A stretch of 64,000 nt of DNA, taken from positions 1 to 64,000 of the forward strand of contig CAKTZI010000007.1 of the NCBI GenBank assembly GCA_934635385.1, written 5' to 3'. Position numbers and translations under genes: made by a program. Source of the DNA: an uncultured Kiritimatiellota bacterium (GTDB lineage Bacteria > Verrucomicrobiota > Kiritimatiellia > RFP12 > UBA1067). The notes beneath the pieces are model-generated. The model was not told the DNA's origin, searched no databases, and saw only the letters and a list, made by a program, of their open reading frames with translations. Positions 41,672 to 50,434 of this stretch are shown one piece after another (the stretch's first letter is position 1; each line of letters begins with the position of its first letter).

Positions 41672-42262
41672 CTAACGGCTCGCAAGCGCGAGCTTGATGA
41701 CCTGCTCGACCGAATCGGCGGCAGGGTTCTTCGCGAGGATGTCCGTCACCATCTTCGCGCTCGTCTCGTCGCCGAAGCCAAGCGCGCGGAGCGCGGCGAC
41801 CGCATCGGCGGCAACCGGCGAGGCGACCGAACCGTCGCCCCCGCGCGCCGCGAACGCGAGCGCGTCCACCTTGTCCTTCAGCTCGACGCAGATCTTCTCC
41901 GCCGTCTTCTTGCCGACGCCCTTCACCGCCGCGAGCCGCTTCGCGTCCCGCGCCGCGATCGCGAGCGCAAGTTCGCCGACGGACGCACCCGAAAGGATCG
42001 CGAGCGCAATCTTCGGCCCGACGCCCGAAACGCCCGTCAGCTTCACGAACAGCTCGCGCTCGTTCGCCGTCGCGAAGCCGAAGAGCAACTCGTCGTCCTC
42101 GCGTACGCAATGGTACGCGAGAAGCTTCGCCTCCGAACCCTCGCGCGGCAGCTTCTCGTAGGTCGAAATCGGGATCAGCAGCTCATAGCCGACGCCCGCC
42201 GCCTCAATCACCGCGCGCGTCGGCGCCTTTTCGACTACGATGCCTCGGATATGGGCGATCAC
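41672..42262 (-). CDS. ruvA: Holliday junction helicase subunit RuvA
   Basis: A 196-aa protein of normal length that binds four-way junctions and loads RuvB. N-terminal OB fold (MIAHIRGIVVEKAP, YELLIPISTYEKLP), tandem helix-hairpin-helix motifs (LTGVSGVGPKIALAIL and LAAVKGVGKKTAEKICVEL), and a C-terminal RuvB-interacting domain (DAVAALRALGF). It lies 10 nt after the pyrophosphorylase gene and 14 nt before aroCDE, within the long minus-strand run. No ruvB or ruvC is adjacent. Confidence 0.95.
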   Translation of the reverse strand: MIAHIRGIVVEKAPTRAVIEAAGVGYELLIPISTYEKLPREGSEAKLLAYHCVREDDELLFGFATANERELFVKLTGVSGVGPKIALAILSGASVGELALAIAARDAKRLAAVKGVGKKTAEKICVELKDKVDALAFAARGGDGSVASPVAADAVAALRALGFGDETSAKMVTDILAKNPAADSVEQVIKLALASR

Positions 42263-42272
42263 GGGCTTCTCG

Positions 42273-43610
42273 TCACTCCGCCCCCAGCGCGAGGCCGATC
42301 TTCGCGAGATCCTTCGCGTCCAGCGCGTAGACGGGATCGATCTCGATCGGCAGATCCTTCGGAATCGTCACGCCGATCTCGGCGAACCATTTCGCCCACT
42401 TCGCCCGCAGGTCAGCCCGGCACGTCGCGGGCGAGTCGTTGCCCTCGGCGTTCTTGACGGGCGAGAACTCCTCCTTCGGATCGAACGCGAGGAACGCCGC
42501 GCGTTTCGCCTTCGGCAGGATGTCGAAGATGAACTTCTCGAACTTGTAGCCGTTGGGCTCCTTCGGCTGGACGACCTTGCCGTCCGAGACGAACGGGATC
42601 TTCTTGAACGCGAGGTGGAGCGGCATCGCCTTCGCCGCCTCGCGCGCGAGGAACGCACGGTCGAAGACGTGAATCGCCGGCGAGCCGTAGAGGAAGTAGA
42701 GCTTGCCGTCCTTCTCGCGCAGGCACTGCTCCTTCGTCATCTCGGTGTACTCGACCATGCGGTAGGTCTTGCCGAACTGCATCGGGATGCCGACCTTCTC
42801 GAACGGATCGCGCTTCGCGCAGAGCTTGAGCGAATACTCCGACTTCTGGAGCACGTGATAGCCGATGAACGCCGGGTCGGCGATCTCGACGAGCGGATTG
42901 TCGACCTGGAAGAAGAAGACGGACTTGATGCCGCGCGCGCGCATGTCGTCCAGCGCGCCCGACCGCCGCAGCGCCGCGAGCAGGCCGCCGTGCCCGTCCG
43001 GGCTCATGAAGATGTGTCCGGGACGGTCGAGGATGATCTTGCCGTCCTTCGTCATGCCGGGCCACATGCCCTGCGTGAAGAAGAAGACGTTCTTCGGGTC
43101 GAGGCCGAAGAAGTCGTTCTCCTCGAAGCAGCGCTGCGTCGCCGCGTTGTTCGCCTCGCTCGTCATCACGTAGAACGGAATCGTCGCGCCGTAGCGGATC
43201 GACCGTGCGAGAATCTTGCGCGCGTGGAAGTAGAAGAGCGGCGCGCCGGTGATCGGGCCGATCGAGAAGCAGCCCTTCGGGCCGTCGTAGCCGAGGCGCG
43301 AGCCCTGTCCGCCCGCGACGAGGAGCGCCGCGACGCGTCCGGCCCGCAGCTCCTTCTCGCCGGCGGCGATCGCCTTCTTCAGGGCCGCGCCCGACAGCTC
43401 GGCGACCTTCGGCGCCAAGCCCGTCGAGGAATCGAAGCGGTCGCCGCCCGTCTCCAGCGCGGCCGCGCACTGCTTCAGGCTCTTCGGCTCGATCGTCGCG
43501 ATCTGCGCGAGCAGTTCCTTGCGCTCGTTCTTCGCGAGCCTCTTCCAATAGGCGAGCACATGCTCCTGCCCGCACGACTTCAGCAGCCTCTCGGCCTCGG
43601 TGTAGTTCAT
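42273..43610 (-). CDS. UDP-sugar pyrophosphorylase (UDPGP/UAP family)
   Basis: A 445-aa cytoplasmic nucleotidyltransferase making UDP-GlcNAc or UDP-glucose from the sugar-1-phosphate and UTP. The family signature is LLVAGGQGSRLGYDGPKGCF at about residues 105-124, with FYVMTSEANN, GHGGLLAAL, FFFQVDNPLVEIADP and PNGYKFEKFIFD. This is the eukaryote-like UAP1/UGP type rather than bacterial GlmU or GalU. The GPKGCFSIGP variant and the NGYKFEKF segment favour N-acetylhexosamine-1-phosphate, but that is not certain. The start at MNYTEAERLLK gives the proper N-terminal helix; it follows infB by 41 bp. Confidence 0.85.
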   Translation of the reverse strand: MNYTEAERLLKSCGQEHVLAYWKRLAKNERKELLAQIATIEPKSLKQCAAALETGGDRFDSSTGLAPKVAELSGAALKKAIAAGEKELRAGRVAALLVAGGQGSRLGYDGPKGCFSIGPITGAPLFYFHARKILARSIRYGATIPFYVMTSEANNAATQRCFEENDFFGLDPKNVFFFTQGMWPGMTKDGKIILDRPGHIFMSPDGHGGLLAALRRSGALDDMRARGIKSVFFFQVDNPLVEIADPAFIGYHVLQKSEYSLKLCAKRDPFEKVGIPMQFGKTYRMVEYTEMTKEQCLREKDGKLYFLYGSPAIHVFDRAFLAREAAKAMPLHLAFKKIPFVSDGKVVQPKEPNGYKFEKFIFDILPKAKRAAFLAFDPKEEFSPVKNAEGNDSPATCRADLRAKWAKWFAEIGVTIPKDLPIEIDPVYALDAKDLAKIGLALGAE

Positions 43611-43651
43611 CGTCTGGTCTCCCGTTTGCTCTCTCGTTGTCGTTGTTTTCC

Positions 43652-46168
43652 TTACAGGCTCCTTGGCAGCTCCTCCAGCGAGTAGCACTCGATCGTGTCG
43701 CCGACCTGGAAGCCCTCGTAGTTCGCGAAGCACACGCCGCATTCCTGCTGGCCCGTCACTTCCTTCACCTCGTCCTTGAAGTGGCGCAGCGTCTGAACCT
43801 TGCCGTCCCACACCTGCGCCTTGTTGCGGAGGATGCGGAAGCGCTCCTTGGCGACGAGCCGGCCGTCAAGCATCTGCGAGCCGGCAATCTTGCCGAGCTT
43901 GCCGATGTCGTAGATCGCCTTGATCTCGGCGTGGCCGAGGACGACCTCCTTGTACTCCGGCGGCAGCAGGTCGAGCATGCAGTTCTTGACGTGATCCAGA
44001 AGCTCGTAGATGATGCGGAAGGAGTTGATCCGGACGCCGTCGTGGCGCGCCTGCTGCTGGACGCCCGAGTCGTTGCCGATGTCGAAGCCGACGAGGATCG
44101 CCTTGCCGGCGGCGGCGGACTTGACGTCCGTCAGCGAGACGTTGCCCGTGCCCGTGCCGATGATGTTGAGGCCGACCTTCTCGGACTTGATCTCGTTCAG
44201 CGCCTGCACGATCGCCTCCAGCGAGCCCTGCGTGTCGGACTTCACGATCACGTTGAGCTCGCGCTTGCCCTCGGCGGCCATCGCGCTCATGAGCGCGTCC
44301 AAGGTCGCGGCCTTCGAGGTCGAGAGGGCCTCCTCCTTCTTCTCCTGCGCGGTCTGCTCGGCGAGCGTGCGCGCGCGCTTCTCGTCCAGCATGACGCGGA
44401 ACTCGCTGCCGGCCTCCGGCACGCCCGACAGGCCCGTGCACTTCACCGGCGTCGCCGGAGGGGCCTCCTTGATGCGGCGGCCGTGGTCGTCGATGAGCGC
44501 GCGCACCTTGCCGAAGTGCTCGCCGATGAGGATCGCGTCCCCGACCTTGAGCGTGCCGCCCGTGACGAGCAGCGTCGCGCACGGGCCGAGGCCCTGCTGC
44601 AGCTCGGACTCGATCACGAAGCCGTTCGCACGGCGGTTCGGGTTCGCCTGAAGCTCCAAGACTTCCGCCTGCACGAGGATGTTCTCGAGGAGCGCGTCGA
44701 CGCCGAGGCCCGTCACGCCCGAGACGGGGCAGCAGATGATGTCGCCGCCCCAGTCCTCCGGCGTCAGCCCCTTCTTCTGGAGCTGCTGCTTGACGCGGTC
44801 GACGTTCGCCGTCGGCTTGTCGGCCTTCGTGATCGCGACCATGATCTGCACGCCCGTCTGGCGGCAGACCTTGATGCACTCCTCGGTCTGCGGCATGATG
44901 CCGTCGTCGGCCGCCACGATGAGGACGGCGATGTCGGTGATCTGCGCGCCGCGCGCCCGCATCGCGCTGAACGCGGCGTGGCCGGGCGTGTCGAGGAACG
45001 TGATCTTCTTGCCCGCGATCTCGACCTGGTAGGCGGAGATCTGCTGGGTGATGCCGCCGGCCTCGCCCGCCGCGACATGCTCCTTGCGGATGTAGTCCAT
45101 CAGCGTCGTCTTGCCGTGGTCGACATGGCCGAGGAACGTGACGACCGGCGCGCGCGGCTTCAGCGTCTCGGGCGGATCCTCCGGGATGAGGTCATCCGCG
45201 TCGATCGCCTTCAGGACGGGCTTCGCCGCCGCCTTGTCGCGGGCGTGCTCGATCGTCACCTTGAAGCCGTACTTCTGCGCGACCTTCGTCGCGACGTCCG
45301 GCTCGACGCGCTGGTTGATGGACGCGAGGACCTTCAGCCCCATCAGGTCGGCGATGAGGCGGTTCGGCTTGATGTTGAGCTTCGCCGCGAGATCCTTCAC
45401 GATCACCGCGCCGCGAATCGAGATCTCCTTGTTCGCCTCGTCAACGGAAATGCGGCTGCCCTGCTCCATCACCTTCGGCGCCACCACGCGCGGCGCGCCC
45501 TTGTCAAAGCCCTTGCCGCCCTCGCGGTCCTTCCGGCCCTTGCCGCCGTCACGTCCGGCGCCGCCCACGGAAATCGTGGGCTTCGGCGGCTTCGGCTTCG
45601 GGGCGGCCGCGACGGAAATCGAGATCGTCGCCGCCGGCCGCGCGTGCTGAAGCGGACGGAACCCGGCCGCCGTCAAGCCCGTCTTCGCGGCGGAGATCGT
45701 CGGAATGACCTTCGGCTTCACGCCCGGCGCCATGCGGATCTTGGGAGGTTGAGAAGTTGAGGGGGTGAGAGGTTGAGAGGTGGAATTCGAGGATGGCGTC
45801 GCCTCTCTCGTCCCTCGCGTCCCTTCCGTCTCTCTCGTCACGACAGCCGCCGCCGGAGCCGCCATCGCCGCGACCATGACGGGCTTGCCTTCCGCCGCGT
45901 CTTTCGCGATCTTCAGGTGCTCGGCGAGCTTCGCCTTCTGCGCGGCGAAGAACGCGGCGTTCAAGTCGGCCACGCGCTTCGTCTTGGCGGCGCGCGCCGC
46001 CGCGACGTCGGTCTTCGGCGCGTTCGCGAGCGCCAGCTTCAGCGCGGCGAGTTCGCCTTCCTCGACCGAGCTGATCGCGCTCGTGACCTCGACGCCGGCC
46101 TTTTCGGCCACGCGCAGCACCTCGGCGCTCGTGAGCCCCGCCTCCTTGGCAATTTCACAGACTCTCAT
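43652..46168 (-). CDS. infB: translation initiation factor IF-2
   Basis: An 838-aa GTPase that brings fMet-tRNA to the 30S subunit. An N-terminal IF2-N helix bundle (MRVCEIAKEAGLTSAEVLRVAEKAGVEV is split by start choice at 46168) is followed by a long Ala/Pro/Lys-rich linker and a second IF2-N domain (about 235-290). The G domain (about 340-510) has GHVDHGKTTLMD, DTPGHAAFSAMRARG and ITKADKP, and EF-Tu-like domains II to IV follow. Linker residues about 127-141 (STSQPLTPSTSQP) come from a CTCAACTTCTCAACC array. The gene starts 4 nt after the nusA stop, with GAGGAAG in the end of nusA as its ribosome-binding site. Confidence 0.97.
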   Translation of the reverse strand: MRVCEIAKEAGLTSAEVLRVAEKAGVEVTSAISSVEEGELAALKLALANAPKTDVAAARAAKTKRVADLNAAFFAAQKAKLAEHLKIAKDAAEGKPVMVAAMAAPAAAVVTRETEGTRGTREATPSSNSTSQPLTPSTSQPPKIRMAPGVKPKVIPTISAAKTGLTAAGFRPLQHARPAATISISVAAAPKPKPPKPTISVGGAGRDGGKGRKDREGGKGFDKGAPRVVAPKVMEQGSRISVDEANKEISIRGAVIVKDLAAKLNIKPNRLIADLMGLKVLASINQRVEPDVATKVAQKYGFKVTIEHARDKAAAKPVLKAIDADDLIPEDPPETLKPRAPVVTFLGHVDHGKTTLMDYIRKEHVAAGEAGGITQQISAYQVEIAGKKITFLDTPGHAAFSAMRARGAQITDIAVLIVAADDGIMPQTEECIKVCRQTGVQIMVAITKADKPTANVDRVKQQLQKKGLTPEDWGGDIICCPVSGVTGLGVDALLENILVQAEVLELQANPNRRANGFVIESELQQGLGPCATLLVTGGTLKVGDAILIGEHFGKVRALIDDHGRRIKEAPPATPVKCTGLSGVPEAGSEFRVMLDEKRARTLAEQTAQEKKEEALSTSKAATLDALMSAMAAEGKRELNVIVKSDTQGSLEAIVQALNEIKSEKVGLNIIGTGTGNVSLTDVKSAAAGKAILVGFDIGNDSGVQQQARHDGVRINSFRIIYELLDHVKNCMLDLLPPEYKEVVLGHAEIKAIYDIGKLGKIAGSQMLDGRLVAKERFRILRNKAQVWDGKVQTLRHFKDEVKEVTGQQECGVCFANYEGFQVGDTIECYSLEELPRSL
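45744..45786. repeat. TTGAGAAG-type tandem array inside infB linker
   Basis: Same 9-bp family as in the gaps at 28832 and 32514, here translated as Ser/Thr/Gln/Pro-rich sequence without breaking the frame. Confidence 0.8.
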
Positions 46169-46172
46169 GGGT

Positions 46173-47459
46173 TTAGGCTTCCTCTCCCTCGTGCGCATCC
46201 GCCGTCAGCGCCGCCACGGCCTTCGCCGCCGCGTAGACGCCCTTCGCCGTCACCTCGTCGAGGCCCGTCGCCGCGATGAAGCTCGCCTCGTCCTCCTCCG
46301 CGATGCCGTCCACCGTGAGGTAGCCCGCGTCGGCCATCTGCGTCGCGACCGCCGTCGAGACGGAGAACATCTCGGCGAGCTCCTTGATGGCTGCGGCCTT
46401 CTGGTCCTCGAACGAGGCCGTCGCCATCGACTTCTTCACCTCGACGTGCCAGCCCGTCAGCTTCGTCGCGAGGCGCACGTTCTGGCCGCGCTTGCCGATC
46501 GCGAGCGAGTACTGGTCGGCCGCCGCCGTGCAGCGCACCGTGTTCGGCACCGACGGGTCGATCTCGATGGACTCCAGCTTCGCCGGCGCGAGCGCCTGGG
46601 CGACGTACTGGCGGATGTCCTCGTTCCAGCGCACGATGTCGATCTTCTCGCCGGAGAGCTCGTTGACGATCGACCGCACGCGGCTGCCGCGCTGGCCGAC
46701 GCACGCGCCGACCGGATCGACCGACTCGTTCGACGTGCGCACCGCGAGCTTCGCCCGGTAGCCGGGGTCGCGGCTCACGCCCATGATCTCCACGACGCCG
46801 TCGGCGATCTCGCTCACCTCCAGCCTAAACAGCGCCTCGACGAACTTGCCGTCGGCGCGCGACAGCGTCACGGACGGCCCCTTCGCATCGGGATCGACGC
46901 GCTTGATGATCGCGCGGATCGGGTCGCCGACCTGATAGTCCTCCGTCGGGATGCGCTCCTTCGCCGGCAGCACCATTTCGGTCTTGCCGACCGTCACGTA
47001 GGTGTCGCGGTGGACGACGGCGGAGACCGTGCCGGACACGATGTCGCCGATGCGGTCGCGGTATTCGCTGAAGGTGTTCGTGCGCTCGGCTTCGCGGATC
47101 TTCAGGTTGATCATCTGCCGCGACATCTGCGCCGCGATGCGGCCGAGGCGCGACGCCGGCATCTCGACCTCGATCGTCTCGCCTTCCGCCACGGGGTTGC
47201 CGTGGTTGTAGCGCGTCGCGCGCGCCGTCGAGATGAAGCCGACGCCCGTGTCTTCGTCGGACACGACAAGCGTGTCGTAGACGTGGAGTGAAAGATCCTT
47301 GCGGTCGATGGCGACGCGCAAGTCGTTCGTCACGGTTGAATTCTTGCGGGCCGCCTGGGCAATCGCCTGCTCAATCGCCGTCAGGACGATTTCGCGGCTC
47401 ACGCCACGCTCACTCTCAATATGCTGCACGACCGCGAGCAGCTGACTGTTCATCGCCAT
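46173..47459 (-). CDS. nusA: transcription termination/antitermination factor NusA
   Basis: A 428-aa RNA-polymerase-binding factor. N-terminal domain (about 1-130; MAMNSQLLAVVQHIESERGV), S1 domain (about 135-200; GDIVSGTVSAVVHRDTYVTVG), and KH1/KH2 (about 205-350; VDPVGACVGQRGSRVRSIVNEL, YSLAIGKRGQNVRLATKLTGW). The C-terminal segment has one helix-hairpin-helix-like unit (YLTVDGIAEEDEASFI) and an acidic end. AAGGAG precedes the ATG by 8 nt. It heads the nusA-infB run; rimP is not directly upstream and rbfA is not downstream, unlike many genomes. Confidence 0.97.
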   Translation of the reverse strand: MAMNSQLLAVVQHIESERGVSREIVLTAIEQAIAQAARKNSTVTNDLRVAIDRKDLSLHVYDTLVVSDEDTGVGFISTARATRYNHGNPVAEGETIEVEMPASRLGRIAAQMSRQMINLKIREAERTNTFSEYRDRIGDIVSGTVSAVVHRDTYVTVGKTEMVLPAKERIPTEDYQVGDPIRAIIKRVDPDAKGPSVTLSRADGKFVEALFRLEVSEIADGVVEIMGVSRDPGYRAKLAVRTSNESVDPVGACVGQRGSRVRSIVNELSGEKIDIVRWNEDIRQYVAQALAPAKLESIEIDPSVPNTVRCTAAADQYSLAIGKRGQNVRLATKLTGWHVEVKKSMATASFEDQKAAAIKELAEMFSVSTAVATQMADAGYLTVDGIAEEDEASFIAATGLDEVTAKGVYAAAKAVAALTADAHEGEEA

Positions 47460-47499
47460 TTTTCACTCCTTTTTTCTGTCAAAAATCAAAACACGCCCT

Positions 47500-47523
47500 T
47501 CGGTCGATCCGCTGGATCACCGA
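47500..47523 (-). promoter_or_regulatory. hairpin in the nusA leader
   Basis: TCGGT-GATCC and GGATC-ACCGA arms with a 3-nt loop and one bulged base, starting a few nt after the predicted transcription start. It may stabilise the message or mediate feedback by NusA. Confidence 0.55.
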
Positions 47524-47535
47524 AAAGACACGCAT

Positions 47536-47564
47536 AGAATACCCTTTCTGTCCGAAAATGTCAA
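47536..47564 (-). promoter_or_regulatory. nusA operon promoter
   Basis: TTGACA (47559-47564), 17-bp spacer and TATTCT (47536-47541) on minus, about 70 nt of leader before the nusA ATG. Best consensus match in the window. Confidence 0.85.
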
Positions 47565-47591
47565 TGAGGCCCCGTTTCGCCCGACACGAAA

Positions 47592-48473
47592 TCAGCAGCC
47601 CAGGAACCGCAGGTAGCCGCGCACGAGCGCGGAACCGTAGAACATCCAGACAAGACAGCCGAGGCAGATGTACGGCCCGTAGGGAATCTCGACGAACCGC
47701 CCGAACCTCGTCTTCGACAGCGCAATCATCGAAAGCCCCACGACCGAGCCGAAGACGGACGAGAGAATCAGCGTGACAAGCACGGCAACCGGCCCGAACA
47801 GCGCGCCGACCGCCCCCATCAGGAAGACGTCCCCAAGCCCCATCGCCTCGCGCCTAAACGCCTTCGAGCCGAGATAGCGAATCAGCCAAAGAAGGCCAAA
47901 GCCGAAGGCAAGACCCGTAAGAGAGTTCAAGAGAAACGAAAGGCGCAAGAGCAAGGGGCCCTCGCCACCGTAGGCGAAGTTGAAGGCCGTGAAGGCGAGA
48001 GCTTCCGTCACGCCGAGAATCATGCCCCCCACCGTCACGAAGTCCGGCAGCAGCTTGTGGTCGAAGTCAATCATCGAACCGACAATCATCAGGGAAATCC
48101 AGATCCACATGACAACCAGATTCAGCACGAACGGACAACGCCAAAGCGGCTCGCCTCCGATGAAGACAAGCCCGTACTTGTAAAACGCCGCGAGAAAGAG
48201 GCAGCCGCCGAGAAGCTCGACGAGAATGTAGCGCGGCGAGATCGGCGCGCGGCAGTTCGCGCACCTGCCGCGCAGGGCGAGCCACGAGAGGATCGGGATG
48301 TTCTGGTACCAGCGGATTGCCGCGCCGCAGTTCGGGCAGTGCGACGGCGGACGCACGATCGACTCGCCGCGCGGCACGCGCCAGATGACGACGTTCAGAA
48401 AGCTCGCGACACACGCGCCGAACGCGAAGCTGAACAGCGACAGAATCGGCAGAAGCGTCTCACCCGTTCTCAT
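47592..48473 (-). CDS. prepilin peptidase (A24 family)
   Basis: A 293-aa polytopic inner-membrane protease/N-methyltransferase that processes type IV pilin-like or type II secretion pseudopilin precursors. The N-terminal methyltransferase part has SFLNVVIWRVPRGESIVRPPS and the zinc-type CPNC and CANC pairs. The catalytic aspartates are in MIDFDHKLLPD and the GxGD motif GLGDVFLMG. About seven to eight hydrophobic helices are visible. It follows gpsA by 38 bp of CTCATCCC-type array. No pilin genes lie nearby. Confidence 0.9.
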   Translation of the reverse strand: MRTGETLLPILSLFSFAFGACVASFLNVVIWRVPRGESIVRPPSHCPNCGAAIRWYQNIPILSWLALRGRCANCRAPISPRYILVELLGGCLFLAAFYKYGLVFIGGEPLWRCPFVLNLVVMWIWISLMIVGSMIDFDHKLLPDFVTVGGMILGVTEALAFTAFNFAYGGEGPLLLRLSFLLNSLTGLAFGFGLLWLIRYLGSKAFRREAMGLGDVFLMGAVGALFGPVAVLVTLILSSVFGSVVGLSMIALSKTRFGRFVEIPYGPYICLGCLVWMFYGSALVRGYLRFLGC

Positions 48474-48511
48474 CTCTCATCCCCCAACACCTCATCCCTC
48501 ACCTCTCATCC
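48474..48511. repeat. CTCATCCC tandem array between gpsA and prepilin peptidase gene
   Basis: CTCATCCCCCAACAC, CTCATCCCTCAC and CTCATCCCTAC units fill the whole gap. Reverse phrase of the array within the acyl-CoA synthetase gene at 7256. Confidence 0.7.
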
Positions 48512-49498
48512 CTACTCCGCCTTGAGCGCGCGCCCCATCATCGCCGCGCACGCCTCTTTCGCGTCAAAGCCCTCATAGCAGAGCGCGTAGACCAGCTCGC
48601 AGATCGGCATCTCGACGTGCAGACGTTCGGCGATCTCGTGGACGACCTTCGAGTTCCAGACGCCCTCGGCGACCATCTGCATCGAGCCGAGGATCGCCTC
48701 GATCTTCTCGCCCTTTCCGAGGCGTTCGCCGACCGCATGGTTGCGCGAGTGGACGGACGTGCAGGTGACGATCAGGTCGCCGATGCCCGCAAGCCCCGAC
48801 AACGTTTCGGGACGTCCGCCATAGGCCAGCACGAACCGCTTCATCTCGACGAGGCCGCGCGTGATGAGCGCCGCGCGCGTGTTGTCGCCATAGCCCATGC
48901 CGTCCGAACAGCCGACGGCGATCGCGAGGACGTTCTTGACCGCGCCGCCGATCTCGACGCCGACGGGATCCGCCGACGTGTAGACGCGGAAGCGCGGGCC
49001 CGACCAGATCTCCTGCACGCGCTTCGCCTTTGCCGCGTCCGTGCACGCCGCGACAATCGCCGTCGGGATGCCGCGCGAAACCTCCTCGGCGTGCGTCGGC
49101 CCGGCGAGCGCGACGAGGGGGCCTGTCCCCAGGATTTCAGCGCCCAAGTCCGTCATGCGGCGGTTCGTCTTCTCGCAGAGGCCCTTCGTGATGGAGACGA
49201 CGAGCATGTCCGGCGTGATGAGGCCCCTGAAGCCGCTGACGACGGACGTGAAGTATTTCGACGGCGGCGCGAGGACGACGACTTCCGCCCCCGTCACCGC
49301 CTCGGCGCGGTCGGCCGTCAGCCGGAGGTTCGCGGGCAGTTCGACGCCCTTCAGGAACTTCTCGTTCCGCCGCGTCCGCTTCATTTCCTCGATATAGTCG
49401 GGAAACGCGCCCCAGAGCGTCACGTCATGTCCGTAGCCCGCCAGGAGGAGCGCATTCGCCGTGCCCCATCCGCCATCGCCAATCACTGCAATCTTCAT
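48512..49498 (-). CDS. gpsA: glycerol-3-phosphate dehydrogenase [NAD(P)+]
   Basis: A 328-aa enzyme making sn-glycerol-3-phosphate from dihydroxyacetone phosphate for phospholipids. Rossmann motif IAVIGDGGWGTANALLLAGYGH at the N-terminus, VLAPPSKYFTSV, SITKGLC, LAGPTHAEEVSRGIPTA, and the catalytic Lys in GGAVKNVLAIAVGCSDGMGYGDNTRAALI; GLAGIGDLIVTC follows. One GGGGGCCTGTCCCC element (49117-49130) encodes GTGP near residues 124-127, just before the GPTHAEE motif. The promoter sits 7 nt upstream of the ATG. Confidence 0.95.
   Translation of the reverse strand: MKIAVIGDGGWGTANALLLAGYGHDVTLWGAFPDYIEEMKRTRRNEKFLKGVELPANLRLTADRAEAVTGAEVVVLAPPSKYFTSVVSGFRGLITPDMLVVSITKGLCEKTNRRMTDLGAEILGTGPLVALAGPTHAEEVSRGIPTAIVAACTDAAKAKRVQEIWSGPRFRVYTSADPVGVEIGGAVKNVLAIAVGCSDGMGYGDNTRAALITRGLVEMKRFVLAYGGRPETLSGLAGIGDLIVTCTSVHSRNHAVGERLGKGEKIEAILGSMQMVAEGVWNSKVVHEIAERLHVEMPICELVYALCYEGFDAKEACAAMMGRALKAE
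49117..49130. repeat. single short element in gpsA
   Basis: GGGGGCCTGTCCCC, in frame, giving LGTGPL on the coding strand. Confidence 0.85.
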
Positions 49499-49505
49499 GT
49501 TCCGT

Positions 49506-49514
49506 ATTATATCA
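49506..49514 (-). promoter_or_regulatory. extended -10 promoter of gpsA, leaderless
   Basis: TGATATAAT on minus, with 7 nt between the hexamer (49506-49511) and the ATG at 49498. Confidence 0.65.
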
Positions 49515-49535
49515 AAACCAAGGCACGTCCGCCGT

Positions 49536-50369
49536 TCACGCCGTGCGCCAGAGGTCCTTCAAGTAGTCGAGCCCGCGCTTCAGGGCTTCGGGCGTCACGT
49601 CGGCGTGCGGTTCGAGGACAAGATGGCGTGCGGCATGGGCCACGGACGCCAACGCGGCGAAATCGACCTGCCCTTCGCCGGGCGGAAGGTGGTCGTCGCC
49701 GCCGCGCGAATCGTTGAGATGGAGACCGAGGGGCGGCACACACGGGCTGAACGCCAGCTCCGCCGAGGCCCATCCGTTCGCCTGCCGCACGTAGGCGTGG
49801 CCCGTGTCCAGCCACGGCCGCACCCAGTCGCCCGCGAGCGCCCGGATCTCGTCCTCGTTCGGGAAGCCCTCAAGATACGGCAGGTTCTCAAGCCCCAGCC
49901 GCACGCCGTTCCTCTCCAGCTCTGGTGTCAGGCAATCCAGCTCACGGCGAAAGACGTCGACGAGACGCCATCCGAGGCGGCTCCGCTTCCTGAGGCGATT
50001 GCACTTGAAGACGGTGCGGCATGGCACGCGCCCCGCATGGAGCACGACGGCATCCGCCCCCATCTCCGCCGCGAACGCGATGTTCTTTCGCACATGCACA
50101 CGGGCGAGCGCGCGCGCGGCCTCGTCGAAATCGGCAAGGAGGTAGAGCTCCGGGTAGCCGCGCGGTGCGGAGAGCGGCACGGGACAAAAGGCGTGGATCG
50201 AGCCGACGGGCATTTCGTCCAGCCGCGCCTTGAATCCGCGCACCTGTTCGGCCGTCGTGTGAAAGCCAAGCTCAAGCGCGTCGAAGCCGAGCGCCTGCGC
50301 CTCGTCGGCAATCGCCTCGCCAGCCGCAAGCCGACGGTTGTTCCAGTTGGTGGAGAGCGCGAACGTCAT
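49536..50369 (-). CDS. sugar phosphate isomerase/epimerase-type TIM-barrel protein
   Basis: A 277-aa protein of the xylose-isomerase-like/AP-endonuclease-2 superfamily. Barrel strands and likely metal or substrate contacts appear in FALSTNWN, FDALELGFH, SIHAFCPVP, ADAVVLHAGRVP, GVRLGLENLPYLEGFP, WLDTGHAYV, LGLHLNDSRGGDDHLPPGEGQVDF and LVLEPHADV. The conserved Glu, Asp, His and Glu ligand pattern is present. It probably isomerises or epimerises a keto sugar or inositol derivative; the substrate is not known. It lies 37 bp upstream of gpsA, which has its own promoter. Confidence 0.75.
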   Translation of the reverse strand: MTFALSTNWNNRRLAAGEAIADEAQALGFDALELGFHTTAEQVRGFKARLDEMPVGSIHAFCPVPLSAPRGYPELYLLADFDEAARALARVHVRKNIAFAAEMGADAVVLHAGRVPCRTVFKCNRLRKRSRLGWRLVDVFRRELDCLTPELERNGVRLGLENLPYLEGFPNEDEIRALAGDWVRPWLDTGHAYVRQANGWASAELAFSPCVPPLGLHLNDSRGGDDHLPPGEGQVDFAALASVAHAARHLVLEPHADVTPEALKRGLDYLKDLWRTA

Positions 50370-50416
50370 TTAAGCGAATACCTGCCAAATGAACCCTACC
50401 ACTCGAACCCTATCAC

Positions 50417-50434
50417 TGGGGTCTGACCCTTTTT
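50417..50434. repeat. variant element GGGGTCTGACCC followed by T tract
   Basis: A GGGTC/GACCC mini-palindrome followed by TTTTT on plus, next to the rpoC-distal hairpin. A diverged relative of the short family. Confidence 0.55.

Noticed and set aside
41658..42110. N-terminal extension of the aroCDE frame into ruvA
   Set aside because: It overlaps ruvA and lacks homology; chorismate synthase begins at MFGKCLK with start 41657.
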